Shown: positions 7,187-16,022, counted from the first letter of the stretch. The stretch is 64,000 nt of DNA from an uncultured Oscillospiraceae bacterium (GCA_934591745.1 CAKTPQ010000003.1:1-64000); one strand, 5' to 3'. Notes: generated from the sequence alone by a model not told the origin. Numbers and translations are program-made.

Positions 7187-8471
7187 CATCACCGTTGGGG
7201 AGAACGGGCACCTGTACTTCGCCGGGCAGGACACGGCGGCGCTGGCGGCCCGGTACGGTACGCCGTTGTACCTGATGGACGAGGCGGATATCCGCCGCCA
7301 GTGCCGGCTGTATCAGGCGGCGTTCCGCAGGCACTTCGGCCCCGGCGGCCGCCCGCTGTACGCCGGGAAAGCCTGTTGCTTCAAGCGACTGTACGAGATC
7401 ATGCGCGAGGAGGGCATGGGCATCGACGTGGTGTCCTCCGGCGAGATATACACCGCGCTTCAGGCGGGATACGACCTGCGGAACGCCTATTTCCACGGCA
7501 ACAACAAAACGGACACCGACATCGCCTACGGCATGGACAGCCGCGTCGGGTACTTCGTGGCGGACAACGCCGAGGAGATACGCGCTATCGAGGCGGAGGC
7601 CGCCCGCCGGGGCCTCCGGCAGAAGGTGCTGCTGCGCCTGTCGCCGGGTATCGACCCCCACACCTTCGAGGCCGTGTCCACCGGCCGGGTGGACAGCAAG
7701 TTCGGCAGCGCCATCGAGACCGGCCAGGCGGAGGAGATCACCTGCTATACGCTGGCCCAGCCCCATGTGGAGTTGGTGGGCTTCCACTGCCACATCGGCT
7801 CCCAGATCTTCGACGCGGAGGTTTTTGAGCGTGCTGCGGAGATCATGCTGGCCTTCATCGCGGCCATGCGGGATAAGCACGGCTATACGGCGCAGCAACT
7901 GGATCTGGGCGGCGGCTACGGCGTCCGCTATCTGGCCGGCGACCCGGAGCTGGACATCGACGATACGGTGGGCCGCGTGGCGGCGGCTGTCAGGGCCGCC
8001 TGCGCCCGGCTGGATATCCGGATGCCGGAGATCCACATGGAGCCGGGCCGCAGCATCGTGGCGGCGGCGGGCATGACGCTGTACACCTGCGGCACAGTGA
8101 AGAAGATCCCCGGCTATAAGAACTATGTATCCGTGGACGGCGGCATGGCGGATAACCCCCGATTCGCCCTGTACCGCGCCGGATACACCTGCCTGCCCGC
8201 CGGCAAAATGAAAGAGCCGCAGGAGCTGGAGGCCTCCGTGGTGGGGCGATGCTGCGAAAGCGGCGACATCATTCAGGAACACGTGATGCTGCCGTCCTCC
8301 GTGGGACGCGGCGATATCGTGGCGGTGTGTACCACCGGCGCCTACAACTTTTCCATGGCGTCCCACTACAACCGGCTGCCCATGCCGCCGGTGGTGATGC
8401 TCCGGGACGGCGAGAGCTATGTGGCCGTCCGCCGGGAGACGCCCGCCGACCTGTGCGCCCGTGATGTGTGA
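7164..8471 (+). CDS. lysA: diaminopimelate decarboxylase
   Basis: A 435-aa fold-type III PLP enzyme that converts meso-diaminopimelate to lysine and CO2 in the cytosol. The PLP lysine is Lys69 in LYAGKA. Other family signatures are FHCHIGSQI, the glycine-rich DLGGGYGV, EPGRSIV for phosphate binding, CCESGDI with the active-site Cys from the partner subunit, and TGAYNFSMASHYN near the end. Length and order are normal. ATG 7164 follows AAAGGAGG. Diaminopimelate epimerase is encoded about 7 kb away, which supports the lysine role, but the pairing with an NhaC antiporter leaves room for another amino-acid substrate. The gene ends at a strong bidirectional terminator. Confidence 0.9.
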   Translation: MAEMLHNNITVGENGHLYFAGQDTAALAARYGTPLYLMDEADIRRQCRLYQAAFRRHFGPGGRPLYAGKACCFKRLYEIMREEGMGIDVVSSGEIYTALQAGYDLRNAYFHGNNKTDTDIAYGMDSRVGYFVADNAEEIRAIEAEAARRGLRQKVLLRLSPGIDPHTFEAVSTGRVDSKFGSAIETGQAEEITCYTLAQPHVELVGFHCHIGSQIFDAEVFERAAEIMLAFIAAMRDKHGYTAQQLDLGGGYGVRYLAGDPELDIDDTVGRVAAAVRAACARLDIRMPEIHMEPGRSIVAAAGMTLYTCGTVKKIPGYKNYVSVDGGMADNPRFALYRAGYTCLPAGKMKEPQELEASVVGRCCESGDIIQEHVMLPSSVGRGDIVAVCTTGAYNFSMASHYNRLPMPPVVMLRDGESYVAVRRETPADLCARDV

Positions 8472-8480
8472 CGGATAACC

Positions 8481-8519
8481 AAAAAGAACGGCAGTCCAGC
8501 AGGACTGCCGTTCTTTTTT
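8481..8519. terminator. bidirectional terminator between lysA and the minus-strand surface operon
   Basis: AAGAACGGCAGTCC and its complement form a 14-bp stem with a 3-4 nt loop, flanked by A5 on the left and T6 on the right. It serves lysA on the plus strand and the convergent gene ending at 8537 on the minus strand. Confidence 0.9.
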
Positions 8520-8536
8520 GCGTAGATGCGGGACTG

Positions 8537-9250
8537 TCAGGCGTCTTTGCGGCGCAGCTGCCGGCATACCGCCATACCGGCGGCGGACAGAGCCAGCGCG
8601 CCGCACCACACCAGCGGCTGAAAAGTATCGCCGGTCTGCGGAGCAGTGGGCCTTGTGCTGCCGCCGCTGCCGGAGCCGGAACCAGAACCGCCGCCGGAGG
8701 ACTTGGTGAACACATAGTACCCGCTGGTGCCGATGTCGAAGCTGACGCTGCCGGATGCATAGGCGGGCAGCAGCCGCGACAGGCTGCCGTCGCAGTCCAG
8801 AAGGTGCAGACGGCCCTTCTCATAGCCGTCCGGCGTCGTCATGGTGATGCTGACGCGCCCCTCCGGCTCCACGAGGACGTCCCCGCGATAGATGGCCAGA
8901 TAATAGATCACCGGCTCGCGGCCCGCCTTTTCGGCGGACTTGGCGGCCCACGCATAGGCGTCCGGTTCGTCTGCCTGCGTCACGGGGATCACCACGATCC
9001 GCAGGCCGTTGTCCGCCGTATCGCTGCTTGCCGCCCGGATGTGGATGCCGTCCGGCAGCTCTGCGTGGTCAAGCTCCGGGTCGCCCAGCACCAGCTCGAA
9101 CTGCGTGGACGCGGCGCCCACATAGCTGCCGTAGATGGAGATGGGCTGGGAGGCGGGGAGCCGCCCGGCGGAAGCGGTATCGGCAAAGGCCGCGGCGGTC
9201 AGGCAGACCGCCAGACCCAGTGCCGCCGCCAGCGAGATGAGTTTTTTCAT
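8537..9250 (-). CDS. secreted protein with a sorting-type C-terminus
   Basis: A 237-aa protein, last gene of the minus-strand surface operon. ATG 9248-9250 is chosen over an in-frame ATG 39 bp upstream because AGGAGG lies 8 bp before it and the protein then begins with a clean signal peptide (MKKLIS, hydrophobic core to about residue 21). A soluble beta-rich region of about 150 residues is followed by a Gly-Ser linker. The end reads APQTGD, a hydrophobic stretch and RRKDA, a sortase-type tail with a PQTGD motif in place of LPxTG. It is therefore probably linked to the cell wall. I do not recognise the central domain. Confidence 0.7.
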   Translation of the reverse strand: MKKLISLAAALGLAVCLTAAAFADTASAGRLPASQPISIYGSYVGAASTQFELVLGDPELDHAELPDGIHIRAASSDTADNGLRIVVIPVTQADEPDAYAWAAKSAEKAGREPVIYYLAIYRGDVLVEPEGRVSITMTTPDGYEKGRLHLLDCDGSLSRLLPAYASGSVSFDIGTSGYYVFTKSSGGGSGSGSGSGGSTRPTAPQTGDTFQPLVWCGALALSAAGMAVCRQLRRKDA

Positions 9251-9285
9251 ACAGTGTTCCTCCTGTTCGTGGAAAACTCCGTCCG

Positions 9286-9762
9286 TCACGCGACACGCAG
9301 CTGTGTTTGCAGCACAACGGAACCGGCGCTGTAATAGGTGTCGGGCTCATAGGCCATGATCTTCAGAATGACCGGCACGCTCTGTTCCGGAACGGTGGTC
9401 AGCGTCACGCTGCGCACGTACTGGCCCGGCCGCAGAAGGCCGCTTTCGCCCAGCACCGCGCCGTCCTCTGTCAGCAGCCGCACCTTCAGCCACACCGTGC
9501 TGTCGGCGGGGTCGGTGAGCCATACGTCCACCGCGCCGTCCCGCACCGTCAGCGCGCCCGCGGCGGAAAACCGGTAGCTCTGTGCGTCCAGCTGGCCGTA
9601 ACCGGCATCCTCCGGTACATCGGGGACGCCGTTCTGGGCGGCGGGGTCGAAGGGGGGCGGCACGAACGCGGCCTGCCGCCCGGTAAGGGCCAGTACCAGC
9701 GCCGCCGCCACAGCCACGGCGCACAGTCCGGCCAGCAGATAGATGGTGTTTTTTCTTTTCAT
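9286..9762 (-). CDS. membrane-anchored small beta-sandwich protein
   Basis: A 158-aa protein. The frame is open further upstream to 10026, but ATG 9760-9762 has an AGGAG site and starts a basic-hydrophobic N-terminus (MKRKNTIYLLAG). That gives one membrane anchor (about 6-26) and an extracellular domain. The domain pattern (VWLKVRLL, GESGLLRPGQYV, VPVILKIMAYEPDT) resembles the product of the gene at 10037-10585, so the two look like diverged paralogs. It sits 35 bp before the sorted-protein gene, in the same operon. Function unknown. Confidence 0.6.
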   Translation of the reverse strand: MKRKNTIYLLAGLCAVAVAAALVLALTGRQAAFVPPPFDPAAQNGVPDVPEDAGYGQLDAQSYRFSAAGALTVRDGAVDVWLTDPADSTVWLKVRLLTEDGAVLGESGLLRPGQYVRSVTLTTVPEQSVPVILKIMAYEPDTYYSAGSVVLQTQLRVA

Positions 9763-9795
9763 GGGTCCTCTCCTGTCGGGGCATTTGGGGTCACT

Positions 9796-9869
9796 GGACA
9801 CAACAGCGTCCGCAGGGCGCTGCTGTGTCCAATGATCCCGGGAAAGGGGGGCTTCCCCGGAATCATTGG
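9796..9869. repeat. two adjacent long inverted repeats
   Basis: IR1 (9796-9830) pairs GGACACAACAGCG with CGCTGCTGTGTCC. IR2 (9829-9869) pairs CCAATGATcCCGGGAA with a near-complement ending ATCATTGG. They share their boundary bases. Neither is followed by a T-run, so they are not typical terminators. They lie between two genes of the minus-strand operon and may be RNA-processing or stabilising hairpins, or remains of a small mobile repeat. Confidence 0.55.
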
Positions 9870-9920
9870 TTCTATACCGATCCGCGCATGCGGAGGGGCA
9901 AGCAAAAAGGAAAGTGCCTG

Positions 9921-10037
9921 TTACTTGGCCAGAGCGATGGTCAGGGTGAACAGGGTCTTGGCGCTGGTGTAGGTGTCGGGCAGGTCGCCGGTCAGCACAA
10001 CAGTGCCGGTGACGCCGTGGGCGCATTTGAAACGCAT
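9921..10037 (-). pseudogene. 38-codon ORF, probable C-terminal remnant of a secreted protein
   Basis: On the minus strand its ATG overlaps the TAA of the preceding gene (TAATG), so it could be translated by coupling. The product contains GTVVLTGDLPDTYTSAK and ends TIALAK. It has no signal peptide or membrane segment. Its ending resembles the last residues of the large surface protein upstream (GTQTHIGTVTIGL), which suggests a leftover C-terminus from a deleted or duplicated relative. It may still be a real small peptide. Confidence 0.35.
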
Positions 10038-10585
10038 TACTTCACCGTCACGTCCATGTCGATCTCGGTGTTGACGATGGCTTTTTCGCCGCTGTCGGGC
10101 TGATAGAACAGCACCACCAGCTTGCCGCTGTACGGCCCGGCCTGCAGACGGCTGGCCGTCCCGCTGAGCAGGTCCATGGTCCGTATCTCCTTGCCCGGCG
10201 CCACCCTGTCGGACTGGGCCAGCACCACGTCCTGCACCACCAGCTGCACCACCATATCCTGATTGGATTCGCTGGGGTTGCCGAACAGCAGGGAAACTTT
10301 TTCCGTGGACAGGTCAACGGTCACATCCGTGCCGTACATCAGGCTCACCGCGCCGCCGCCCTGGCTCTGCTCCAGCTTGCCCGTGTCGCCGTCGTTCATG
10401 CTCTGGGCGTATTTGTCCTCCTGCCGGGGGGCGTAGTCCGGTGCAAGGACCTTGTCCTGCCGGAAAAACAGCATCCACACGATGACGCCGATGGCGATGA
10501 GCAGCAGGAGAAGCAGCAGCAGGATCAGCACGCGGCTGCGCTTTTCATCCTTTTCCTCTTTCTGTAAGCGGTTGGAAGCCGCCAT
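10037..10585 (-). CDS. membrane-anchored extracellular protein, paralog of the downstream gene
   Basis: A 182-aa protein with a charged cytoplasmic N-terminus, one very hydrophobic leucine-rich membrane segment (about residues 19-41) and an extracellular domain. The domain has beta-strand patterns such as VTVDLSTEKVSLLFGNPSES, MVVQLVVQDVVLAQS and GPYSGKLVVLFYQPDSGEK. It starts 19 bp after the large surface protein gene, with an AAGGAGTG site. The order large secreted protein, two small anchored domains and a sorted protein suggests a small surface assembly. I do not recognise the family. Confidence 0.65.
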   Translation of the reverse strand: MAASNRLQKEEKDEKRSRVLILLLLLLLLIAIGVIVWMLFFRQDKVLAPDYAPRQEDKYAQSMNDGDTGKLEQSQGGGAVSLMYGTDVTVDLSTEKVSLLFGNPSESNQDMVVQLVVQDVVLAQSDRVAPGKEIRTMDLLSGTASRLQAGPYSGKLVVLFYQPDSGEKAIVNTEIDMDVTVK

Positions 10586-10604
10586 ATAGGATCACTCCTT
10601 CCTT

Positions 10605-13600
10605 TTAGTCAGTGGTCAGACCGATGGTCACTGTACCGATATGTGTCTGGGTCCCGCTGAACGCATCCTGCGGGATGACGCCGGACGCGATCTCCAGCTT
10701 CGCCGTGACCGAGCCGCCGCCAGCGGCGACGGTTGTGGGATTGCTGATGACGCTGGCACCATTTTTCAGCGTGCCGGTCAGGCCGTACTTGCTCGCAAAA
10801 CCGGGTTCCGGCGTAAAGCTGAAGGTGGCATTTACGTCCACGTTGGTGTCAGTCGAAGTGGACACCGTTACCGCATCGGCGCCATTGGAGGCGGCCACCC
10901 ATGCGTGGTTGTCGTTATGGGTGGCGGGGTCCCACGCGCCGTTTTCAAAGGCTTTGTAGGTGAATGCCATGCTGCCCCAGCTTATGCTGACGGCAACGAC
11001 CTTCTTGGTATTGCTGTACTTCGTCTCCGTATGGCGGTAAACAATGCCGTCGGTGCTGGACAGGTTCGGGTAAGCCTGCGGGGTCTGACCGTTACCGGCG
11101 GCCGCGTTGTCCACATTCTGCCGCCAGACGGTAGCCTCAGAGGTGTTGCCGTTCAGGAAATAGCAGGCATTGCCGTGGGCAAACTCATCGGCGGTCATTG
11201 CGGCCACCTGGTCTTTTACCGCACTGTTGCCGTTGCCCGCGATGAACGTAGTAGTGGCATCGGAAGCGAGAGCGACGCACGCCGTGACCTCGGTGCTGAA
11301 GCTTCTGCCGGCCAGCAGGCCCATGCCCGTAGTAGGATTATTGGTCGTGCATGTAAAATTAAGCGGACTGTAGCTGAAGCTGTTCGATATTGCTCCATTC
11401 ATATTATTGTGCGTAAGAAGCTGGCCGGTAATGCCGCCCACAAGGAACACGTTGCTGCTGTCACTGCTCACCGATAGGGACGAGGCCAGATTGCCGCAGT
11501 ACTCGATCGTGCCCTCGGTGCAGCCCACGATACCGCCGATGCTGTCGCCGGAGTTCGTGAGGTCGATATAGGGGCGCGCAGCAGCATACGGAATGCCGTA
11601 GAAGCTCCGTGACAGCGTCGGCATAGTATCGCTGGAACCGCGCATGCAGCCCACGATACCGCCCACATGATACAGCGCATCGCCCTTGATCATCACATCG
11701 GAGATAACATCACGGATGGCGGCGCTGCCGGACGCGTGGCCCACGATGCCGCCGATGCCGGTTTCGGCATCGCCGTCCCTGTTCGTGCCTGCTGGGGCGA
11801 TCAAGCCGTTTACGGGCAGGTTTGTGACCCTGCCGCTGGGGGCCAGATAGCCGACAAAGCCGAGAACGGTGCTGACGGTGGGGATATACATGTTCTTGAC
11901 GGTCTTTCCGCCGCCGTCGAACGTGCCGGAGAAGCCATTGGCAGTGACGACATTGCTGCTCAGCGTGGCCTCGCAGCCGATGGGCGTCCATTCGGCGTGA
12001 TTGTTCTCTGCATTCGGATTGCCTTCGAGCAGGTCAATGTTCGCATCCAGCACGCCGCTGATAGTGGGATGCGTTTCTTCGACGGTGTAAGCGTGGGCGC
12101 TTTCGCCATTCACCATCGCCGCGAACCAGAACAGCTGTCCCGCGTTGGTGATGTGGTAAACGCCGTTGTTAAGCGTGGCAGGCTCATACTCGCCGCAGGT
12201 CGTTCCGTTAGCCAACACCTGTTCGCAGAAGCCATAGCTGTTGAAGCTGGCTGCAGTGTGCGCTACATTCATGCTGTTGGAAGCGCCCGCAATATACGCT
12301 GTATCCGTGTCAGCGAGTTTGACCGTGACTGTGATCGGGCCAAACTTGGCCTTATCGGCTGTTGGTGTGTAGGTATTGTTTCCGGTGTCGCTGCTGAGTT
12401 CTGTGCCGTTCTGTTTCCATGTATATGTGGCCCGTGCAGCGACATCATCCGGCACGCCCGGCAGCTCTGCGGTCAGTACGCAGCCGGGGTGCGCCATACC
12501 CGTAATAACGGGCGCGAACACCTGTCTGACAAAGAGTTTGGTGGTGACGGTCTTATCCTCGAAGTTGGCCATGCCGCTGAGCGTCAGCGTGACGGTGTAC
12601 ATGCCGGGCGTGTCGGCTGTGAACGTGGGGGTAAGGCCGTCCGTGCCGGTCAGCACACGGCCGGTGCAGTCAGTGCCGTCCGGGCCGGTCACCGTCCATG
12701 TGCAGTTGCCGCCGGTCCCCGTGATAAGCGCTACGCTAAGACCGGAGTTGCCGCCGGACGTATAGGGAACGGTGGGCGAGACGGTCTTTTTGTCGGTACT
12801 GATCGTACCGGCACCCAGCGTAATGCTCTTGGACACTGCGAACGGCCGCGTTTCTGCGGTATCGTCGTCCGTGGCTGTTGTATATTCATCAGCCGGCGCC
12901 GTATCGTTATTGACGTTCGGCAGATGGTCGCCCTTGGCGGCGATCACAAGATCGCCTAGCGCAGCCTTCTGAATGCCGATCTCCACCGTTTTCGTGCCGG
13001 TAAGCAGGGCATAAATGGCAGGATGGCCCGTTGTATAACCTGAAAACGAACCAGTTAGTAACCCATTCGGCCACTTTGTAAAAATGGCGCTGTAATCCCG
13101 CGCAGCCAGCGCCTCCTGATAGGCGCTGCCGACAGCGCCGCCCACCACCACGGTGCCGGGGCAGTTGACATAGTCGCTGGCCGCTGCAGTACTGCCGTCC
13201 AGCAGGTCATCCGTTTTTACGATTTTATAGAGTCCATCGACAAAGGACGTTATAGTGCCGCCGGAGACAACCGCCTTGCCGATAGGAAACCATTCGGCGA
13301 TCTTGTTTCCGGTGTCTGTGGTGCCCGTATAGGTGATATCAACACTAGGATCGGAGGAGATGTGGGTATTGCCGGTATAGTAGTGCGCCCCGGTTTCTCC
13401 GCAGGAATAGGGGAGGGCACCGATCGTCACCTCGCAGTCCCGCAGATCATAGAGAATGACAGGGAATTTATTATATGGAGGAATAAGGCCACTGCTAGTT
13501 AACTGTGCCCCGCCGCCGTTGCCGCCAATGGCCGCCGCCGTTGCCGCCAATAGCCGCCGCCGCGCCGCCGCCATTGCCACCTTGTCCCGCTGCCCAGCTT

Positions 13601-14256
13601 ACGGGCCTCCAGCTGCTGCTGTTTTCATTGACAGATGCCTGCGCATCACCGCCGTCACCGCCCTTTGCGGCATTGCCGCCGTACACCGTCAGGGTGTCCA
13701 CCGGCTTGCCGGCGGTGCTTCTGTCATCATGGGCGCTGAGGATGGTCAGCGTGGCGCTCTCCGGGACGCAGATGGCCGCGCCCGCGCCGGTAGTACTGTC
13801 GGCATTGCCGCCCTTCAGCGTGACATTGCCGTTGATTACCAGCGTGACGTCGGCACCGTCCGCCAGCGTGATAGGACTCATGCCCGCATAAGAAGTCGAA
13901 GTGGAGAAATCGATGGTCAGATCCTTCAGTGTCACGGTAATATTGCCGGACAGCAGGTATTCGATGGGGTTGTCGGTTTTGTCGCCGGAAAGCGTCGTAT
14001 CGCTGGTGATCTCGGTGTAATTGTGAGTCACCTCATACACTGCGATCTGGTCGGAGTCATCGGCACCGGACATGGAGAGACTGTCCCACAGGTCCTCCTC
14101 GTCCTGCAGGTCGTCCGGCTGTGTGTCCTCGCCGTTCACATAGGCGTCGGCGGGGTCCTCCGCGTCGCCCTCCGCCAGCGCGGTGGCCGGCAGCAGTGCC
14201 GCCAGCATCAAAACGGCCAGCAGCATGGCGAGTCCTTTCTTCAACATATTCGACAT
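10605..14256 (-). pseudogene. large secreted GLUG/beta-helix surface protein, frame broken by a 22-bp duplication
   Basis: The first part (14256 to 13495) starts at ATG 14254-14256 behind AGGAGGTG, with a signal peptide (LKKGLAMLLAVLMLAALLPA), an acidic stretch and a beta-helix-like region. It runs into a Gly/Ala/Asn-rich segment and stops soon after a tandem repeat. The continuation is open in another frame to 10605. It contains Ig-like domains, then GLUG-type repeats (GFSGTFDGGGKTVKNMYI, IGGIVG repeated) and a terminal beta domain. Deleting one 22-bp unit restores a single frame of 1,209 aa. Without that, only about 250 residues are made from this start. No cell-wall anchor is visible. It is the first gene of the surface operon. 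The break may be a phase-variation state or a sequencing error. Confidence 0.8.
13508..13551 (-). repeat. 22-bp tandem duplication that shifts the reading frame
   Basis: Units 13508-13529 and 13530-13551 share 20 of 22 bases; the identical core is CCGCCGCCGTTGCCGCCAAT. The unit length leaves remainder 1 when divided by 3, so gain or loss of one copy switches the frame of the surface-protein gene. With one copy the frame reads AIGGNGGGAQLTSSG without a stop. Confidence 0.85.
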
Positions 14257-14349
14257 AACACAGGCACCTCCTCGAGGGGTCATTGCCGCTTCGCGGCAGG
14301 CAGGCACGGCGCGTCACGATTGGCACACGTGCCGTTTTTTACGGCATTT

Positions 14350-14377
14350 ATTTTACCGCGACTGCCGCTGGATGCAA
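14350..14377 (-). promoter_or_regulatory. promoter of the minus-strand surface operon
   Basis: On the minus strand TTGCAT (14372-14377), a 16-bp spacer and TAAAAT (14350-14355). The leader of about 85 nt holds a small TGCCGT/ACGGCA hairpin near 14330. Confidence 0.6.
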
Positions 14378-14382
14378 TGCAG

Positions 14383-14415
14383 ACGACTCAAACGGTCAAA
14401 AAACGACTCAAACGG
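14383..14415 (-). promoter_or_regulatory. pair of LytTR-type direct repeats
   Basis: ACGACTCAAACGG occurs at 14383-14395 and again at 14403-14415, a 20-bp period. On the minus strand each unit reads CCGTTTGAGTCGT. Paired direct repeats about two helical turns apart, with a GTT core, are the usual LytTR site. The nearer copy lies 5 bp from the -35 of the surface operon, a typical activator position. Confidence 0.6.
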
Positions 14416-14437
14416 CAAAATAAGGAGAAAGCAAACT

Positions 14438-14446
14438 TGTTATAAT
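14438..14446 (+). promoter_or_regulatory. extended -10 promoter of the LytTR regulator remnant
   Basis: TGTTATAAT at 14438-14446 is an extended -10. No good -35 is seen at the usual distance; the LytTR repeats sit about 22-55 bp upstream and could give autoregulation. Confidence 0.45.
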
Positions 14447-14479
14447 AAGCGGTACTAAACAGACGGGAGCGAAACAAGA

Positions 14480-14912
14480 ATGCTGCATATTGCGGTGGTA
14501 GGCGGTGATCCGGCGGAGCTGGCGGAACTGGCAGACCTGATAAGAGAAGAACTGTGCGACTGCGGCCAGCCGGCGCCGGGTGCCGCTGCGCAGCATTCTG
14601 TTTACCGCGTACTACAACCATGTGGTGACCGTGTATCTGGCGGACGGAGCGGGAGACGCGTCTGCCAGCCAGATGCGGGTTCGGACCACACAGGCGGAGA
14701 TCGAACGGCGGCTGCTGCCCCACGAGGAATTCGTGGCCCCGGCGCGGGGCATCGTGGTCAACCTGTTTGCCGTGGCGAAGATGTCGCCGGAGGATTTCAT
14801 CCTGCGCAGCGGGCACATCATCCGCATTGCCCGCCGCCGCAGCAAGGAGATGCGGGAGGCCTACGACAGATTCCGCGAGGAGCTGGCACAGCGCGGGACA
14901 ACAGAATGGTGA
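14480..14912 (+). pseudogene. LytTR response regulator, receiver domain deleted and frame shifted
   Basis: The first frame starts at ATG 14480 with the beginning of a receiver domain (MLHIAVVGGDPAELAEL) but leaves it after about 35 residues. The second frame, one base over, encodes a nearly complete LytTR DNA-binding domain to 14912 (ILFTAYYNHVVTVYLADG, ARGIVVNLFAVAKM, IRIARRRSKEMREAY). About 90 receiver residues, including the phosphorylated Asp, are missing. The receiver start also has GGD where the acidic pair is expected. An internal deletion is likely. A GTG at 14580 could allow a 110-aa LytTR-only protein, but no ribosome site is visible. It is divergent from the surface operon, with LytTR boxes between them. 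Confidence 0.7.
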
Positions 14913-15015
14913 GGCCCGTCCGGGCGGGGCGGCGCGGCGCGTCTATGAGCAGGGAACACACCGGCATACCGGTGGGCCCCTGCAAAATTTTGCCCTTTTT
15001 CTGTATAAATATAAG

Positions 15016-15047
15016 GAGAACGGCAGCCCGACCGGACTGCCGTTCTC
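15016..15047. terminator. hairpin after dapF
   Basis: GAGAACGGCAG (15016-15026) pairs with CTGCCGTTCTC (15037-15047), with a partly paired centre. It lies 18 bp after the dapF stop on the minus strand and is followed by CTTATATTT. Its stem shares the AACGGCAG core with the lysA terminator. Confidence 0.6.
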
Positions 15048-15064
15048 TTATGCATCACGGGTAT

Positions 15065-15925
15065 TCAGTTCCGCTCCGCCGCGCAGAAGCGGCAGTCCTC
15101 GTCGGTGGCCTCGCCCCGGCACACGATGTTGGTGGGGCCGGTGAGGTACAGGTCGGCCACCCGCCCGCCATCGCGCACCACGTCCACCGTCAGCTGTCCG
15201 CCGGGCATGTCCACCCGCACGTTCCGGCCGGACACCCGGCCCAGCAGCGTCAGCACCGTGACCACGGAGCCGGTGCCGGTGCCGCAGGCGTAGGTAAAGT
15301 CCTCCACGCCCCGCTCGTAGGTCAGCTCCCGCACATGGTCGGGGCCGATGACCTCATAAAAATTCACGTTGGCACCCTTGGGATAGCCCGCATAGTACCG
15401 CAGACGCCGTCCCAGCTCCCGCAGCGCCTGCCGGTCACAGTCCGCCAGCCCCGGCACCTCCACGGCGACATGGGGCAGACCGGGATCGCCCAGCTCCACG
15501 TAGGGCGCGGCATAGACCGTGCCGTCGATGTCGGCGGCGGCGTCCAGCCGGATGACGGAGGGGTCGTTCAGCCGGATGCGGTAGTTCCGCCGGTCCAGCC
15601 GCCAGCCGGTGACCAGCCCGGCAGTGGTCTCCACCGTCTGCACCTGGCCCGCCAGTCCGTTTTCGTAGCCGTAGCGGCAGATGCACCGGGCGCCGTTGCC
15701 GCACATCTCGCCCAGCGACCCGTCGGCGTTGTAGTAGCGCATCCGGTAGTCCGCCCTGTCGGACACATCCACCACCATCAGGCCGTCCGCGCCGATGGAC
15801 AGGTGCCGCTCACACAGGGTACGGGCGATCTCCGGCCACGCCTCATCGGGCAGCCCCAACCGGCGGTTGTCCACGATCACGAAGTCGTTGCCCGCACCGT
15901 TCATCTTCCAGAATTCCACGTACAT
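15065..15925 (-). CDS. dapF: diaminopimelate epimerase
   Basis: A 286-aa cofactor-independent epimerase that converts LL- to meso-diaminopimelate for lysine and peptidoglycan. Both catalytic cysteines are present: Cys75 in GEMCGNGARC and Cys214 in YACGTGTGS. The family start MNGAGNDFVIVDN is also present. The frame is open about 300 bp further upstream, but ATG 15923-15925 has an AAAGGAG site and matches the normal N-terminus. The upstream extension covers the promoter and is not coding. It has its own promoter with a flanking inverted repeat and a terminator, so it is monocistronic. Together with lysA it covers the last two steps of the pathway. Confidence 0.95.
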   Translation of the reverse strand: MYVEFWKMNGAGNDFVIVDNRRLGLPDEAWPEIARTLCERHLSIGADGLMVVDVSDRADYRMRYYNADGSLGEMCGNGARCICRYGYENGLAGQVQTVETTAGLVTGWRLDRRNYRIRLNDPSVIRLDAAADIDGTVYAAPYVELGDPGLPHVAVEVPGLADCDRQALRELGRRLRYYAGYPKGANVNFYEVIGPDHVRELTYERGVEDFTYACGTGTGSVVTVLTLLGRVSGRNVRVDMPGGQLTVDVVRDGGRVADLYLTGPTNIVCRGEATDEDCRFCAAERN

Positions 15926-15979
15926 CAGCTCCTTTTCACAGGCGGAGGGAGCGGCGCACCGCGTTCCCGTCCCCGATAC

Positions 15980-16022
15980 GTTTTTCTCCCGCCCAGTATA
16001 CGGCACCCGGGAGAAAAAAGCA
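15980..16022 (-). promoter_or_regulatory. dapF promoter with flanking inverted repeat
   Basis: On the minus strand TTGCTT (16017-16022), a 17-bp spacer and TATACT (15994-15999). An exact 11-bp inverted repeat, TTTTTCTCCCG (15980-15990) and CGGGAGAAAAA (16007-16017), brackets the -10 and reaches the -35 edge. It may be an operator; no T-run suggests a terminator. Confidence 0.65.

Noticed and set aside
9763..10026. N-terminal extension of the 158-aa anchored protein
   Set aside because: Its Arg/His-rich translation is typical of an out-of-frame GC-rich read, it overlaps the inverted repeats, and the internal ATG at 9762 has a ribosome site and membrane anchor.
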